Part shown: piece by piece, positions 1 to 11,639 of the stretch | Numbering within the stretch: position 1 is the stretch's first letter | How the letters are laid out: each line of letters opens with the position of its first letter | Origin: Diadophis punctatus similis | Taxonomy: Eukaryota; Chordata; Lepidosauria; Squamata; Dipsadidae | Length of the DNA stretch: 64,000 nt | NCBI GenBank assembly: GCA_023053685.1 | Contig: JALIGW010000001.1 | Location: 224,090,434 to 224,154,433, forward strand | Direction of reading: 5' to 3' | Notes under the pieces: model-generated | What the model was told of the DNA's origin: nothing | The model's database searches: none | Seen by the model: the letters and a program-made list of their open reading frames with translations, nothing else | Program-made: the position numbers and the translations under genes

Positions 1-1822
1 ATGTGCTCGCTGGCCTTTTCTGCAGCCCAGTTGCAAACCCCTCAAGGCTCACTAGTGGGCAGTGGCCCACAGGTTGGAGACCCGGGGTTTAAACAATATC
101 TCCACCACTGAAAAGCGGGGGGAGTCAGCATAAGGCAATGCATACAGACTGTAGTGGCAAACACAACAATTGTGATTTACAAGCAGCTTTTTTCTTCTGG
201 AGTTGAGGGATAAATACTTATGTATCTTGCACTCACTCTGTAATTTTGGATCATAAGTGGCAGTTTATAGTCATAATGGCCATTCCTTATTTTATTCTAT
301 ATACATATATTTGTCAAATTCCTTTTAAAGCCATTTCCACATCAGAGAGAAGCAGACTCTGAAGCACAAATCCATTTTACACAAAGGAAGTCTTTCCCAA
401 GTCTCCTCTTTCAGCTGCATTGGTTCATTCCACATTCTGAGATGTGAAAAAGAGATTTTTCTTTCTGTTTGATTCCACAAGTCAATTGCCTTCTTATACC
501 TCCTTGCCAGACATTCCAAAATAGCCCATCCTGAATTGAAATGGCAGGAGCGGTAGAGTATTTACTGCAACAACATTTCTTCCATTTGCTGGGCTTCATA
601 CTACTATGATGCTTAGTAAATGATATACAAATATTATGTGTCTAAGAGACCCAAAACTTGAGGAAGTGGTATGGGGAAGAGAAAAACTAGTTCAGGTATC
701 ATTTCTCAGTTACAATGCAAGCAAATTAAATTATATGATATTTAAAATGGAATACAAACTTTAAAAACTGATGGCAGAAAAAGACTCAGTGGTCCATTGA
801 GTTTACTCTTTAAGTTTTTTTTAACTATTTGTGCTTTCTTTTCAATGTATTTATTTTTATTATTTTTAATTATTTTTAATTTATTTGGTTTTTTTAATTT
901 TTGTCAGATGATGCTATGTTTATCCCAAGCATGTTTAACCTCGGTTACTAATGAATGACCAATTATCTCAGCTGGAAGTTATTTCTAAGCTTCCACTACT
1001 TTTTCTGTGAAGTAATACTTTCTAAATTTACTTTTGAACTTCCCTCCTGTCAGGTTGAGGTGATGCCATGCTCTTGATTATTGCTTAATATTGAAAATGC
1101 TGCCTTCCAGAATCTCATTCACACCCTTAATATATTTAAAGGTTGTACATGACTCCTCTAAAAACATTTTCTAACTGAGGGAAGCAAAATGCCTATTTCA
1201 TACTGGAAGTTTCCTTCTTTTATTTATTTTATTTTGGATTGCTCCAGTGAGCTAAAGGAAGCTGATCATTTAAGTAAATTTAAAATGTACTTTAGTGTTA
1301 TGTAAACTGGGGACAATTTGGAGAAAAATATTTAAAAATAGTACGTAAATTTATATATTTCATCAGGATTAAAACATAGGTCTTAATACAAGTAGTAACT
1401 CAAGTTTTTATATGCTTCAGTAAGTTCTGACAAGTGCTGGATTTCTGTTCTCCTATAAACCAATATATATCTAATGTTTTTAATTCCTTTTTAAATAATT
1501 TTTGAAGATGTATTGATTGTCTTCCCTTAATCATATTTGAAAAAGTCATTGTGTATGTTTCACAGTGTAGAAAGCTTCTGTGATTTATTGTCCACCTTTT
1601 CAATAGCTTGATCAGATACCAACTTTCATTTTTGAGGCTTGGCATTTTTCAGATGAATGGAGAGAAAATCGCAATGTAGAGTCTTTTAAGTGGTCCTTGA
1701 TTCAGATTGTGGTTCCTCAAAGGAAACCTTGCAGATTTTCTTCTTAGATCTATTCTCAACACAGGCCTATTTACTCATCTAAAATACTTTAGGGATCAAG
1801 GAAGAAAACATCCTTGTAATTG
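1..1822. other. AT-rich unassigned DNA with old repeat traces
   Basis: No exon or intact element is recognised here. Around 940-1200 the wording resembles old CR1-type 3' regions common in sauropsids, but decay prevents a firm call. Short open frames on the - strand at 325-599 and 1400-1645 have no recognisable motif and lie in AT-rich sequence, so they are not called genes. Confidence 0.4.
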
Positions 1823-1830
1823 CAATGGAG

Positions 1831-2644
1831 CAGGAGTGTCAAATTCGATTTCATTGAGGGCCACATCAGGGTTGTGTTTGACCTGGGGGGGAGAGGTGGG
1901 CATGGCTGGAGGGCATGGCCTGCTCAACATCACTTGTGTCAGGGGAAGCTTTGGTGGCCTGGCCGGGGTGAGGAATCCATCGTCTGCAGAGGAGGAAAGT
2001 GAGATCAGGGAAAGTGCCAAACCCTTCTCCTCCAGAGGAGACTTGCTGTCTGCTGGTGGCCAAGTGCTAAGGCAGGACTTCCCTCCCTCCCTCCCCCTTC
2101 CTTTCTTCCCTTCTTTTCCTTTCCCTCTTCATTCTCCTTTCTTCTTCCTTTCCCTCTTTCCTTCTTTTTCCTTCCTTGCTCTCTTCCCATCTTTTCTTTT
2201 TTTTCTTTGTCCTTCCTCTTTCCCTTTCTCCTTTCCTCCCTTCTTGGATTCTCAAATGCAAAAGGGGAAACATTTCTCCTTTTGTTTTGTTTTGCTTTTA
2301 GTTTGTTTTGCTAGCCCTCTGCCAGCGAAAATGGAGCATGGGGGCTGTACATGCCCCCTTGGGCCCCATTTTCGGCCTGACCAGCCTCCTGAAGCCCTCT
2401 GCCAGCAAAAATGGAGCCCAGGGAGATGTGTGTTCCCCAGGGCTCCATTTTCACTGGCACAGGGCTGCAAGAAGCCATCCAGGCGGAAAACATGGCTGGG
2501 GGGTGGTGGAATGCACGTTCCCCCCATGCTCCATTTTTGCTGGCAGAGGCCAGTCCTTTGCTGTATCCACGGCTGGCCCGCAGGCCAGAATTAAGCACCC
2601 GGCGGGCTGGATCCAGCCCGTGGGCCTTGAGTTTGACACTCCTG
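1831..2644. mobile_element. hAT-type non-autonomous DNA transposon (MITE)
   Basis: The ends are inverted repeats: the left end reads CAGGAGTGTCAAATTC and the right end is the near-perfect complement of that. Eight-base flanks caatggag (1823-1830) and cagtggag (2645-2652) differ by one base and form a typical hAT target-site duplication. There is no transposase; the interior holds a pyrimidine tract (about 2081-2250) and GC-rich imperfect repeats. Members of the same family occur at about 18940-19216 and 59810-59944. Confidence 0.85.
2081..2250 (+). repeat. C/T-rich pyrimidine tract
   Basis: An almost pure CCTTT/TTTCC low-complexity tract inside the hAT MITE. Open frames across it on both strands are composition artefacts. 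Confidence 0.9.
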
Positions 2645-2889
2645 CAGTGGAGGATTTTTCTCCATGGTTCAAGACTACACATTTTTCATTCACCCTGTAA
2701 TAATTTAATTTTAATTTAATTTAATTTAATAGATTTGTATGCCGCCCAACTTCCCAGGGACTCTGGGTGGCTCACAGCATATCAAATACAAAATCTACAA
2801 GACAATTTAAAAACAATTTAAAAACCCCTTAAAAAAACACATACATACTACTTTCATTGGGCCGGAATTTATCCCTGGTATTCTCAAGC

Positions 2890-3206
2890 TCAACGGTCCC
2901 ACGCCTGATGGAAGAGCCAGGTCTTCCCTGCCTTACGGAAGACCAGTAGGGTGGAGGCGGGCCGGATCTCCGGGGGTAGTTGGTTCCAGAAGGCCAGAGC
3001 TGCCACAGAGAAGGCTCTCCCCCGTGGACCCGCCAGCCGACATTGTTTGGCTGACAGGACCTGGAGGAGACCGGCTCTGTAGGCTCTCACTGGTCGAAGG
3101 GAGCTATGCGGTAGAAGGCGGTCTCGGAGGTATCCTGGTCCTAAGCCATGTAGGGCTTTAAAGGTAATAACCAACACATTGAATTGTGCCCGGAGACCAA
3201 TAGGAA
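2890..3206 (-). pseudogene. CR1 ORF2 C-terminal fragment
   Basis: The conceptual protein reads through the family's typical C-terminal region: HWLPIGLRAQF, ITFKALHG, GPGYLRDRLLPH, PRGRAFSV, NQLPPEIR, then a tail ending in KTWLF. It is cut on its N-terminal side by the gypsy LTR that begins at 3212 and continues in the CR1 block starting at 9116. The complete C-terminus in the CR1 at 61.4-63 kb confirms the assignment. Confidence 0.88.
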
Positions 3207-3211
3207 GCCAG

Positions 3212-3636
3212 TGTCGTGCCAAGGCCGACATATGCACCTTGGTGGGAGGGAGAGACACTGGACCGGGGGATTGATGGTTGCCAACACAACAAACTCTTAT
3301 CAGCAGTTCAATGCCTGACACCGGTGATTAACGTCCTGTTACATGAGACGCCGAGAAAGCCAAGCACAGAGAAACGCTGCAACTGGAAGAGGCAATCTAA
3401 GCCATGTCCAGCTGAGAGGGGAGGGCTTCACAGCACCGGATGGTGGTTTGGGGGGAGGGAATGGTGAGGATTTGCATAAATAGCACTGAGAGGAGGATGA
3501 TCTCAGAGCTGACTTTGACCTGAATGGGATCGGCATGGTCTGAGTTCTTATCTGTAGCGTGATTAAAAGCTGAAGTCCTTACTTTTGAAAGTGTCTTGAA
3601 GTCATTAACGCACAGGTTTGACTAGCCAGTCCGACA
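3212..3636 (+). repeat. 5' LTR of the gypsy element
   Basis: Begins TGTCGTGCC and ends CCGACA, giving TG...CA termini. A TATA-like GCATAAATAG lies at about 3473-3482. It carries five bases (near 3500) that are missing from the 3' LTR. Confidence 0.93.
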
Positions 3637-3671
3637 GAAAGTCAGCTCTGCATCTTCCTTTTCTGAGTGGC

Positions 3672-4927
3672 ATGGCTGAGGGAAAAGCTGTGGATGTCCT
3701 AGAGGCGACGCCTATCCCTGCAGAGCTGCAGGGGGAGGGGCAGGAGCCCCCACAACCTGATGATGAAGCCCAGATGGTCGTGCGTCCAAAGCAGCAGAAG
3801 AAGAGTGAGGATTTTACTTTGGAGGCCCAGGAGCTGCCTGATACTGGAACTGGTCTGCCATCTACTGGCGAGTGGTGGCATAGTTCTGCATTAACAGGCA
3901 AGGTAGACCCAACACCACCCCTTGGAGCCCAATTTCAGGGATGGAGGGAGCGAAGGTGGACTGGAGATGAAGAAGGTGAGTGGAGCTACTCCACAGACCC
4001 TGGGGCCAGTACCCTGGATATCTTACGGGACCGTTTCGGGGAGGGTAGCTTTAGAGACGCACCCTCTTGGCAACCTTGGGTGTCAGGGTTGGACCCCTTA
4101 ACCAAGCGGCACGGGAGCCCCACTGGGTCTAGCTCAGCTACGCGCTTCCGTCTTGCCAGTCCGAGATTTGATGTGCCAGTTGGTTCTGAACGGTTTAAAG
4201 GGAAGGAGAAGGCATACTCTACTGGACTACAGGATGAGTCGCACGCTCAGCGCAAAGCTTCTGAAGTGCCTGGAGTAGGTCACAGAAGTGACAGGAGCTA
4301 CCAGGGCCCTCGTCGAGGTGGTCGAGATGGAGTGACAGGCCAGTTGCCACCATGGCCGATGGGCATGTGGCCTCAACAAGTGATGTGGGGCCCACCTCCT
4401 ATACAAGCCACGTTTGATGGCAGTGCTGATCGAGTGGCCTTGTTCATTAGCCAAATAATCAGCCACATTGACATGTATGGCCGCATTTACCCCTCTCAGT
4501 GGGCGATGGTGGTAGCGGTCACAACTGTACTGACGGGGAGGCTGCTGATTGGGTTGCTGACCTCCACAGTGAGCATGCTAGGGAACTAGCTAACCTGGGA
4601 CTGTTTCTCAAGGCACTGAGAGTGCGGTTTGAGGATGTATCCAGAGCAGAGGTAGTGGAGGGGGAACTATTGGCATTGAGGCAGAGAGGCCGGTCGGCAC
4701 GGGACTACGTACGGGACTTTTGTAAGCTAGCGGGTCGCCTACGAACATGGCCTGAAAGAATGCTGGTTCAGCAATTTCGGTTGGGGTTGGACAAGGAGCT
4801 GAGGCAAGCGTGTATTTACCGGGGATTGCCTCCATGTTTGAATGACTGGTTTCGAGCAGTGGTGGAGCTGGATGTAGGCCTAAGGGAATTTAGGTCTCAA
4901 GGTGATAGTGGATGGCATCAGGAATGA
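3672..4927 (+). pseudogene. gypsy gag (capsid region), frameshifted
   Basis: Translation probably began at ATG 3672 just after the leader. The first frame stays open to 4589, with an acidic, proline-rich start and then capsid-like sequence (VALFISQIISHI). Homology moves to another frame near 4490-4500 and continues to 4927 (LRVRFEDVSRA, LRQRGRSARDYV, QFRLGLDKELR), a typical retrotransposon capsid. A TGA at 4925-4927 separates the capsid from the zinc knuckle, which is in the same frame. The product would be the structural Gag. Confidence 0.8.
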
Positions 4928-4933
4928 AGACTT

Positions 4934-6262
4934 ATGGTACCATCGCCGGGCCCCAGGGTGGGGAGGCCCAATGTGCCGGCTCCGAATACACCGGCCCAGA
5001 GGCCCCCGTTCCGGTGTTTTAGGTGCAATCAGGTGGGACATCGAGCGGCAGAGTGTCAGTTGCCGTTGCCAAGGCCCCCAGCTGCAAAACAGTCATTTGG
5101 TGGAAGCGCGGATCGAACTCGTCCAACACCTGAACAGTCCAGGAGAGCCACGCAGACGCCCCAACCGGACACTCCCACTCCAACCAAAGAGACTAAAGTT
5201 CATAATCAAATCTCGGTGATGTTGGCCGATAGTGAGGATGAAGATCCGGAGGATCCTATGGTACGTGATCCTATACGTCCCTTTATCATTCAGGTGAACG
5301 TCCAGAACCTGAGCACCTTGAAACGGATTTACCAGGGAGCCTTAATCGATTCGGGGTGTACTCGGTGTTTAATACACCGCGCTGTGGTAGACGACTTGGG
5401 GGTCCGGGTTCTGAAATTACGCCAGCCCATTAAATTCGAACAAATGGATGGCTCCGTGCTGGGAGGAGTGCCAGCTACCCATGTTACTGAAAAAATCAAG
5501 CTTGAAATGGGGAACCATTGGGAGATCATTAGATTTGTAGTTGTGGACCATATGGTTGAACCAATCATTTTAGGATTGTCTTGGTTAGACAAATGGAAAC
5601 CGACCATCTGGTGGGAGGGGGGGTTCCGAAAGCTAAGGTTGGCATTGGGACTGGAACCACCAACTATTGATCAAGAAACAGGGTCTGTAGGGAAGGAGGG
5701 TGATGAACAACGTCTAGAGGAACATGAGACTGGAGGGTTCCCAAGTATGTACAATGATTTGGCACAAGTCTTTAATGAGGATGAATGCGAGGTCTTACCA
5801 TCTCATCGACCGACTGATTGTGCTATAGAGTTGATTCCGGGGGCGACGCTGCCAAAGCCCCGTATGTATTCCATGACTCCAAAGGAACTTGAGGAGTTAC
5901 GTAGATATATTGATAAAAACCTGGCCAGGGGTTTTATACGCCCTAGTAGATCTCATATGGCCGCTCCCATTTTGTTTAGGGAGAAGAAGGATGGTGGCCT
6001 GCATTTGTGTGTTGATTTTCGTGGGCTAAATGGGGTATGTGTGGAACATTTATATCCATTACCATTAATGAAGGACTTGCTCGCCACATTAGCCACGGGT
6101 AGAGTGTTTACTAAACTAGATCTAAGAGAAGCGTATTACCGGGTGCGTATCCGACCAGGTGATGAATTGAAAACAACATTCAATTGTCCATTAGGGAGCT
6201 ATCAGTTCCAGGTGATGCCATTTGGGTTACAAGGCGCCCCCCGGCTGTCTTCATGCAATTGA
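4934..6262 (+). pseudogene. gypsy CCHC knuckle, protease and start of reverse transcriptase
   Basis: A CX2CX4HX4C-type knuckle lies at 5015-5056 (CFRCNQVGHRAAEC). The aspartic protease has its LIDSGC active site at 5342-5359 and a later IILGLSWL. Reverse transcriptase starts at about 5840 with the palm motif FTKLDLREAYY and then VMPFGLQGAP near 6211-6243. Just past that motif the reading frame shifts; the rest of RT continues in the +1 set from about 6240. Confidence 0.9.
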
Positions 6263-6960
6263 TAAACAAGGTCTTGCATGAGCATTTGTATCGGGGGGTA
6301 CTTGTATACCTAGTCGACATATTGATTTATACAAAGACAATGGAGGAACACACCCGGTTAGTACGACAAGTGTTGAAAAAATTACTAGATGCCAAACTCT
6401 TCGTGAAACTCTCCAAGTGCGAGTTCCACCGAACTAGGTTGGATTATCTAGGTTATCGCATTTCTAGTGATGGGGTGGAGATGGACCCTCAAAAAGTAAA
6501 GGCGGTGTTAGAATGGCAAGCCCCCAAAACCAGGAAGCAATTGCAAAGTTTCCTCGGTTTTGCAAATTTCTATAGACAGTTCATTCCATCCTTTGCACAG
6601 GTGGCTTTGCCCCTAACTGATTTGTTACACACTAAACCCACAACAACCAAACCACGACCAGGCCAAGCTTTAAAGTGGACGATGGAGTGTCAGCGTGCAT
6701 TTGAGGCCCTGAAAACACTCTTTGCGCGTGAGCCTATACTGAAACATCCTGATCAAGAGTCACCTTTTATAGTACAGGCAGACGCAAGTGATGTAGCGGC
6801 GGGGGCTATTTTGCTGCAGAAGAATAGGCAGGGTAAACTTCAACCTTGTACTTATACATCCCGGAAGCTTACGCCCAGAGCGTGGTTGGGCGATTTGGGG
6901 AAAAGAGGCTTTTGCGGTCCGTTGGGCCCTGCTCACATGGCGGCACCTGCTGGAAGGTGC
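6244..6960 (+). pseudogene. gypsy reverse transcriptase (second half) and start of RNase H
   Basis: Continues RT in a different frame from the preceding part. The catalytic box reads YLVD (6307-6318), where active copies have YLDD, so one metal-binding aspartate is gone. Then come FVKLSKCEF, the LDYLGYRIS thumb motif, the LQSFLGFANFYRQFIP connection and an RNase H start with VQADASDVAAGAILLQ. Near 6880-6970 homology moves to yet another frame. Confidence 0.9.
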
Positions 6961-6976
6961 ACGGCAACCATTTGAG

Positions 6977-8300
6977 GTGTGGACGGACCACAAAAACCTG
7001 GAAGCCCTCCAAACACCCAGAAAACTGTCCCCAAAACAGATGCGATGGGCTCAATATTTCCAACGATTCAAGTTCAAATTGAAATATGTCCCAGCTGGTA
7101 AGAACTTCATGGCCGATGCCTTATCTCGCCTTCCCCAATATAACAGTAAAAGGGAAGGTGTAATACAAGCCATGATAACCCCATGTCAACAAGTGGGAAG
7201 GGGAGTAGAGGGAAATCTCTTAAACCCATGGCACGATAACTTAAGGAAAGCATTAGCAACAGACCCTTGGCTAGCTGAACACCCAAGTGTATTGACTGAC
7301 AGGGATGGCCTAGCCTGGAAGGGAGATAAATTATATGTGCCTATAACCCTTTGTGCCTCAGTGTTAAGAAGGTGCCATGATGTTAAGCCGGCCGGCCATT
7401 TTGGATTCTTAAAAACATTACATCTTACCAGACGGCAGTTTTGGTGGCCACGGATGAGGACAGAGGTTGAGGCCTATGTACAGAGTTGTCCTGTTTGTAC
7501 AGTGAACAAACCACAGCCTGGTAGGCCGTTAGGATTGTTGCAACTGGTAGCTGATCCCAGTAGGCCATGGGAGGAGATTGGGATGGACTTTATAGTCAAC
7601 CTCCCAGACAGCAATGGGCATACCGTAATATGGACAGTGATAGATTTATTCTCAAAACAAGCACATTTCATCCCATGTATTGGTATAACTTCAGCCAAAC
7701 GGTTGGCAAAAATGTTTTTACAACATATATATCGGTTACACGGAGTACCACGATGAATAATCTCGGATAGAGGAGTACAATTCACTGCCAAGTTTTGGCG
7801 AGAATTTGTACAACTAATAGGCTCCTCGCAGGGATTGAGCTCAGCATTCCATCCTAGCACTAATGGAGCTGCAGAGAGAGCTAATGCTATGATAGAACGC
7901 TAATTAAGATGTTATATATCGTACCAGCAAACAGACTGGTCTAGCTTGATACCTTTTGTTGAAGTAGCGTATAATAATGCTGAACATCGTAGTACTGGTC
8001 TCACGCCTTTCCAGGTAGTATATGGAATGGAATTCCCCACCATTCCAGAATTAGCTATGAACCCCAAATGCTCCAAAACCCCAAAGGAATGGGCTGACAA
8101 GATTTGAGAAGGGTGGGCACAAGTGAAAGTAGCTTTAAGACAAGTGGCCGAGGAATACAAAAAGTATGCGGATAAACGCCGAAGGGATCATAAACCATTC
8201 CAGATTAGGGATAGGGTGTAGTTATCAACTAAATATCTAAAACTTCGAATACCTAGTAAAAAACTAGGTCCTAAGTATCTCGGCCCATTCCCAATCACTC
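6977..8300 (+). pseudogene. gypsy RNase H end and integrase
   Basis: RNase H ends with WTDHKNLEALQTPRKLS and FMADALSRLP. The integrase follows, with an HHCC-type zinc region ending CPVC near 7490 and a core starting WEEIGMDFIVNLPD and VIDLFSKQAHFIP. In-frame stops occur at 7754 (TGA after GVPR), near 7902 (TAA), at 8105 (TGA) and near 8219 (TAG). Between them homology continues in one frame, so they are point stops; the TGA codons fit CGA decay. Confidence 0.88.
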
Positions 8301-8302
8301 AG

Positions 8303-8650
8303 GTGATTAACCCTGTAACGGTAGAATTGAAATTACCACCCTTATTAGGGAAGATGCATCCCGTTTTTCACGTTAGTCTCCTTAAACCTGTAGGAGTAAC
8401 TCGAGACCTACCAACAACCCCTGGTCCCATATATAGGGACCATTACGAAGTAGCTGAAGTCCTTGACTCCAGACTATTTCGAGGCAACCTCCAGTATCTG
8501 GTGTATTGGAAAGGATATCCAATTACGGAGGCTACCTGGGTGGCTGCGCATGACATACAAGCTGAACGATTATTAAGGCGATTTCATCGAAAATATCCAC
8601 ACAAACCAGGTCCCAATCAAGGTTATTCGAATGTGGCTAACCCTTTTGCT
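8303..8650 (+). pseudogene. gypsy integrase C-terminus with chromodomain
   Basis: Carries HPVFHVSLLKPV followed by a chromodomain with YLVYWKGYP and ATWVAAHDI. In chromoviruses this domain tethers the integration complex to modified histones. Its frame matches the upstream integrase. The polypurine tract (8676-8687, GAGGGGAG core) and the 3' LTR follow at once. Confidence 0.9.
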
Positions 8651-8690
8651 TTATCCCTTGCAGGTGGACTCCTGGTAGAGGGGAGCCGCC

Positions 8691-9110
8691 TGTCGTGCCA
8701 AGGCTGACATATGCACCTTGGTGGGAGGGAGAGACACTGGACCGGGGGATTGATGGTTGCCAACACAACAAACTCTTATCAGCAGTTCAATGCCTGACGC
8801 CAGTGATTAATGTCCTGTTACATGAGACGCCGAGAAAGCCAAGCACAGAGAAACGCTGCAACCAGAAGAGGCAATCTAAGCCATGTCCAGCTGAGAGGGG
8901 AGGGCTTCACAGCACCGGATGGTGGTTTTGGGGGAGGGAATGGTGAGGATTTGGATAAATAGCACTGAGAGGAGGATGAGAGCTGACTTTGACCTGAATG
9001 GGATCGGCATGGTCTGAGTTCTTATATGTAGCGTGATTAAAAGCTGAAGTCCTTACTTTTGAAAGTGTCTTGAAGTCATTAACGCACAGGTTTGACTAAC
9101 CAGTCTGACA
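8691..9110 (+). repeat. 3' LTR of the gypsy element
   Basis: Begins TGTCGTGCC and ends CAGTCTGACA. It follows a purine-rich tract and is followed by the GCCAG duplication. About 97% identical to the 5' LTR by eye. Confidence 0.93.
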
Positions 9111-9115
9111 GCCAG

Positions 9116-10910
9116 TGCAGCTCGCGGATAATAGGTGTAATATGGGTGTATCTAGGTACACCCTTAATGGCTCGTGCGGCTGAATTCTGGACTAACTGTA
9201 GTCTCCGAACACTCTTCAAGGGTAGAGAGTGTTGCAGTAGAGCGTGTTGCAGTAATCTAACCGTGAGGTGACAAGGGCATGATTGACTGTGAGGAGCGCA
9301 TCCCGATCCAAGTAGGGCCGCAATTGGTGCACTAGAAGGACTTGTGCAAAGGTCCCCCTAGCCACAGCTGTTAAATGTTGCTCTAATTTCAGCTGCGGAT
9401 CTAGGAGGACACCCAAATTACGAACCCCCTCTGAGGTGGACAATTTCTCTCCCCCAAGAGTCAAGGATGGACAGTTGACATCATCCTTGGGCGGTAATAC
9501 CCACAGCCATTTGGTCTTGTCTGGGTTAAGTCTGAGCCTGTTGACTCTCATCCAGATCCACACAGCTTCCAGACAACGGTCCATCACATCCACTGCTTCA
9601 CTGAATTGATGCGGGGTAGAGATGTATAACTGGGTATCATCTGCATATTGTTGATACCTCACCCCGAATCGGTGGATAACCTCACCCAGTGGTTTCATGT
9701 AGATATTGAAAAGGAGTGGAGAGAGAACCAAGCCCTGAGGCACCCCGCAAATGAGGGGCCTAGGGGTCGATCTCTGTCCCCCTACTGACATCAACTGGCA
9801 CCAACCGGAGAGATAGGAGGAGAACCACCGTAAAACGGTGTCTCCCACTCCCAACTGTCCCAGTCATCCCAGAAGGATACCATGGTCAATGGTATTGAAA
9901 GCCGCTGAGAGGTCAAGAAGCACCAAGATTGAGGAAAATCCCCTATCACGGGCTCGCCAGAGGTCATCCATCAGTGTGACCAAAGCAGTTTCTGTGCTGT
10001 AGCCGGGTCTGAAGCCAGATTGAAAAGGGTCTAGATAATCGGTTTCATCCAATAACCGTAGGAGTTGGAGCGCCACCACTTTCTCAACAACCTTTCCTAC
10101 AAAAGGTAGGTTGGAGACAGGACGGAAGTTTTTTAAATCAGCTGGATCCAAAGACGGCTTCTTGAGGAGGGGTCGAACCATCGCCTCCTTCAAAGGTTGT
10201 GGGAAGGACCCCTCACTCAAAGATGCATTGACTAATGCCTGGAGCCAGCCTCGTGTCATCTCCCTGGGGGCCGAAACCAACCAGGAGGGGCACGGGTCCA
10301 GTAAACAAGTGGAGGAACTCATCGCTCCTATTGCCTTGTCCACATCCTCAGGAGTCACAGATTCAAACTCATCCCATACAACTGGACTAAGACCTGCCCC
10401 TGGCATCTTGGTCATAACTGCCCAATCAGAGTCTAGGTCCTTCCGAATCTGAGCGTCTTTATCCGACAGAAACTGAACAAATTCCTCAGCTCTGCCCTGC
10501 AGCGATTTCTCCGCTCCTCCTACCTTGAGGAGGGAGCGGGTCACCCTGAAGAGGGCGGCTGGGCGTGAATCTGCGGATGCAATAAGTGCGGAAAAATGCA
10601 AACATTTTGCCGCCCGTATCGCCACTAAATAAATCCAAATAAAGGCTTTTAGAAGTGTTCGATCAGATTCGGACTTACTGGATATCCAGCGTCGCTCTAG
10701 ACGTCGCTTGTGGCGTTTCATCTCCCGGAGCTCCTCAGTAAACCAAGGAGCTTTCCTGGATCCACTGCCACGGAGAGGTCGCAAAGGCGCAATCAGATCC
10801 AGTGCCTCAGATGCCGCCCTATTCCAGGCAGCTACTAGGGCATCGGATGGACTGTGGACAAGAGATTCAGGTATCTCCCCAAGCTCCCTCTGAAACCCGG
10901 GCGGGTCCAT
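9116..10910 (-). pseudogene. CR1 ORF2 reverse transcriptase
   Basis: Read from 10910 down. Conserved RT blocks are visible: VRPLLKKPSLDP, NFRPVSNLPF, QSGFRPGYSTETAL, LLDLSAAFNTIDH, the catalytic YADDTQLY near 9640, and LRLNPDKTKWLW. A single in-frame TGA near 9864-9866 interrupts an otherwise matching frame (the CR1 copy at 62 kb has CGA there), so it is probably a C-to-T point change. The C-terminus continues beyond the gypsy insertion at 2890-3206. Confidence 0.9.
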
Positions 10911-11620
10911 TAGGAGTCTGGGGCAGAACCATTTAATAGGTACCGCCTCCCTGCAATGGAGGAGTGGTGCTTAAAGTCTAATCTCAATAGGAAATGATCT
11001 GACCACGACAAGGGAGAAGTGACTATACCCCTTAATTTCAGATCATCATTCCACTGCCCCGAGAGAAATACTAAGTCGAGTGTGTGACCCCCCCCCTTAT
11101 GAGTCGGACCCTGAACAACTTGGGTCAGGACCATGGTTGTTATGGAAGCCATGAACTCCTGAGCTGCATCAGAGGGGTCGCCAAGCGATGGCAGATTGAA
11201 GTCCCCCAGGACCATAAGCCTGGGGAACTCGATTGCCAGCCCGGCCACTGCCTCCAGCAGCACAGGCAGGGCTGTAGTGACGTAGCTGGGAGGCAGGTAT
11301 GTCAATAACAAGCCCAGCTGAACCCCTGAGTGCAACTTCAAAAGGGGGGAGTCGCACCCAACAATCTCTGGAGCAGGGATCCTGCAAGGAAGAAGACTCT
11401 GGCATGCTATAAGTGCCACTCCTCCACCCCTTCCCTGAGGTTGCGGCTAGTGTAATACTTGAAATGCATGCCAGGTCAGTTCTCTCTTCTAGGATTAAAT
11501 CCCGAATGAGAAAAGCTTTGTTGACAACAGACCTGGCATTCAGTAACAGCAGCCTGAGCTCAGGGCCCTGACATCTCAAGTCACCAGGACCTCGAGTTGA
11601 GCTAGATGAACCATAATCAG
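10910..11620 (-). pseudogene. CR1 ORF2 endonuclease domain
   Basis: An APE-type endonuclease that nicks target DNA for priming. Visible motifs are LLLLNARSVVNKA at its start, VLGDFNLPSLG, HTLDLVF and the terminal WSDHFLLRL. Frameshifts occur near 10910 and within 11300-11450, so the domain is not expressible as one protein. Confidence 0.85.
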
Positions 11621-11639
11621 AGAGGCCGGAACAAATAAT

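Larger units (their letters stand above)
3212..9110 (+). mobile_element. Ty3/gypsy chromodomain LTR retrotransposon (sushi-like chromovirus)
   Basis: A complete but inactivated LTR element of about 5.9 kb with LTRs at 3212-3636 and 8691-9110 and a GCCAG target duplication (3207-3211 and 9111-9115). Domain order is gag with a CCHC knuckle, aspartic protease, reverse transcriptase, RNase H, integrase, then a chromodomain, the order of vertebrate chromoviruses. By eye the LTRs differ at about 11 sites plus one 5-bp indel over 420 bp, so the insertion is fairly young. At least two frame changes in pol, one in gag and several in-frame stops kill it. No standard tRNA primer site was recognised just after the 5' LTR. 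Confidence 0.95.

Noticed and set aside
325..599. Overlapping - strand frames of 62-64 codons
   Set aside because: Short, in two different frames over the same DNA, with no recognised domain or splice context.
1707..2700. A 295-codon + strand frame with Phe/Pro/Ser-rich middle
   Set aside because: Crosses a non-coding hAT MITE and its pyrimidine tract; openness is due to composition.
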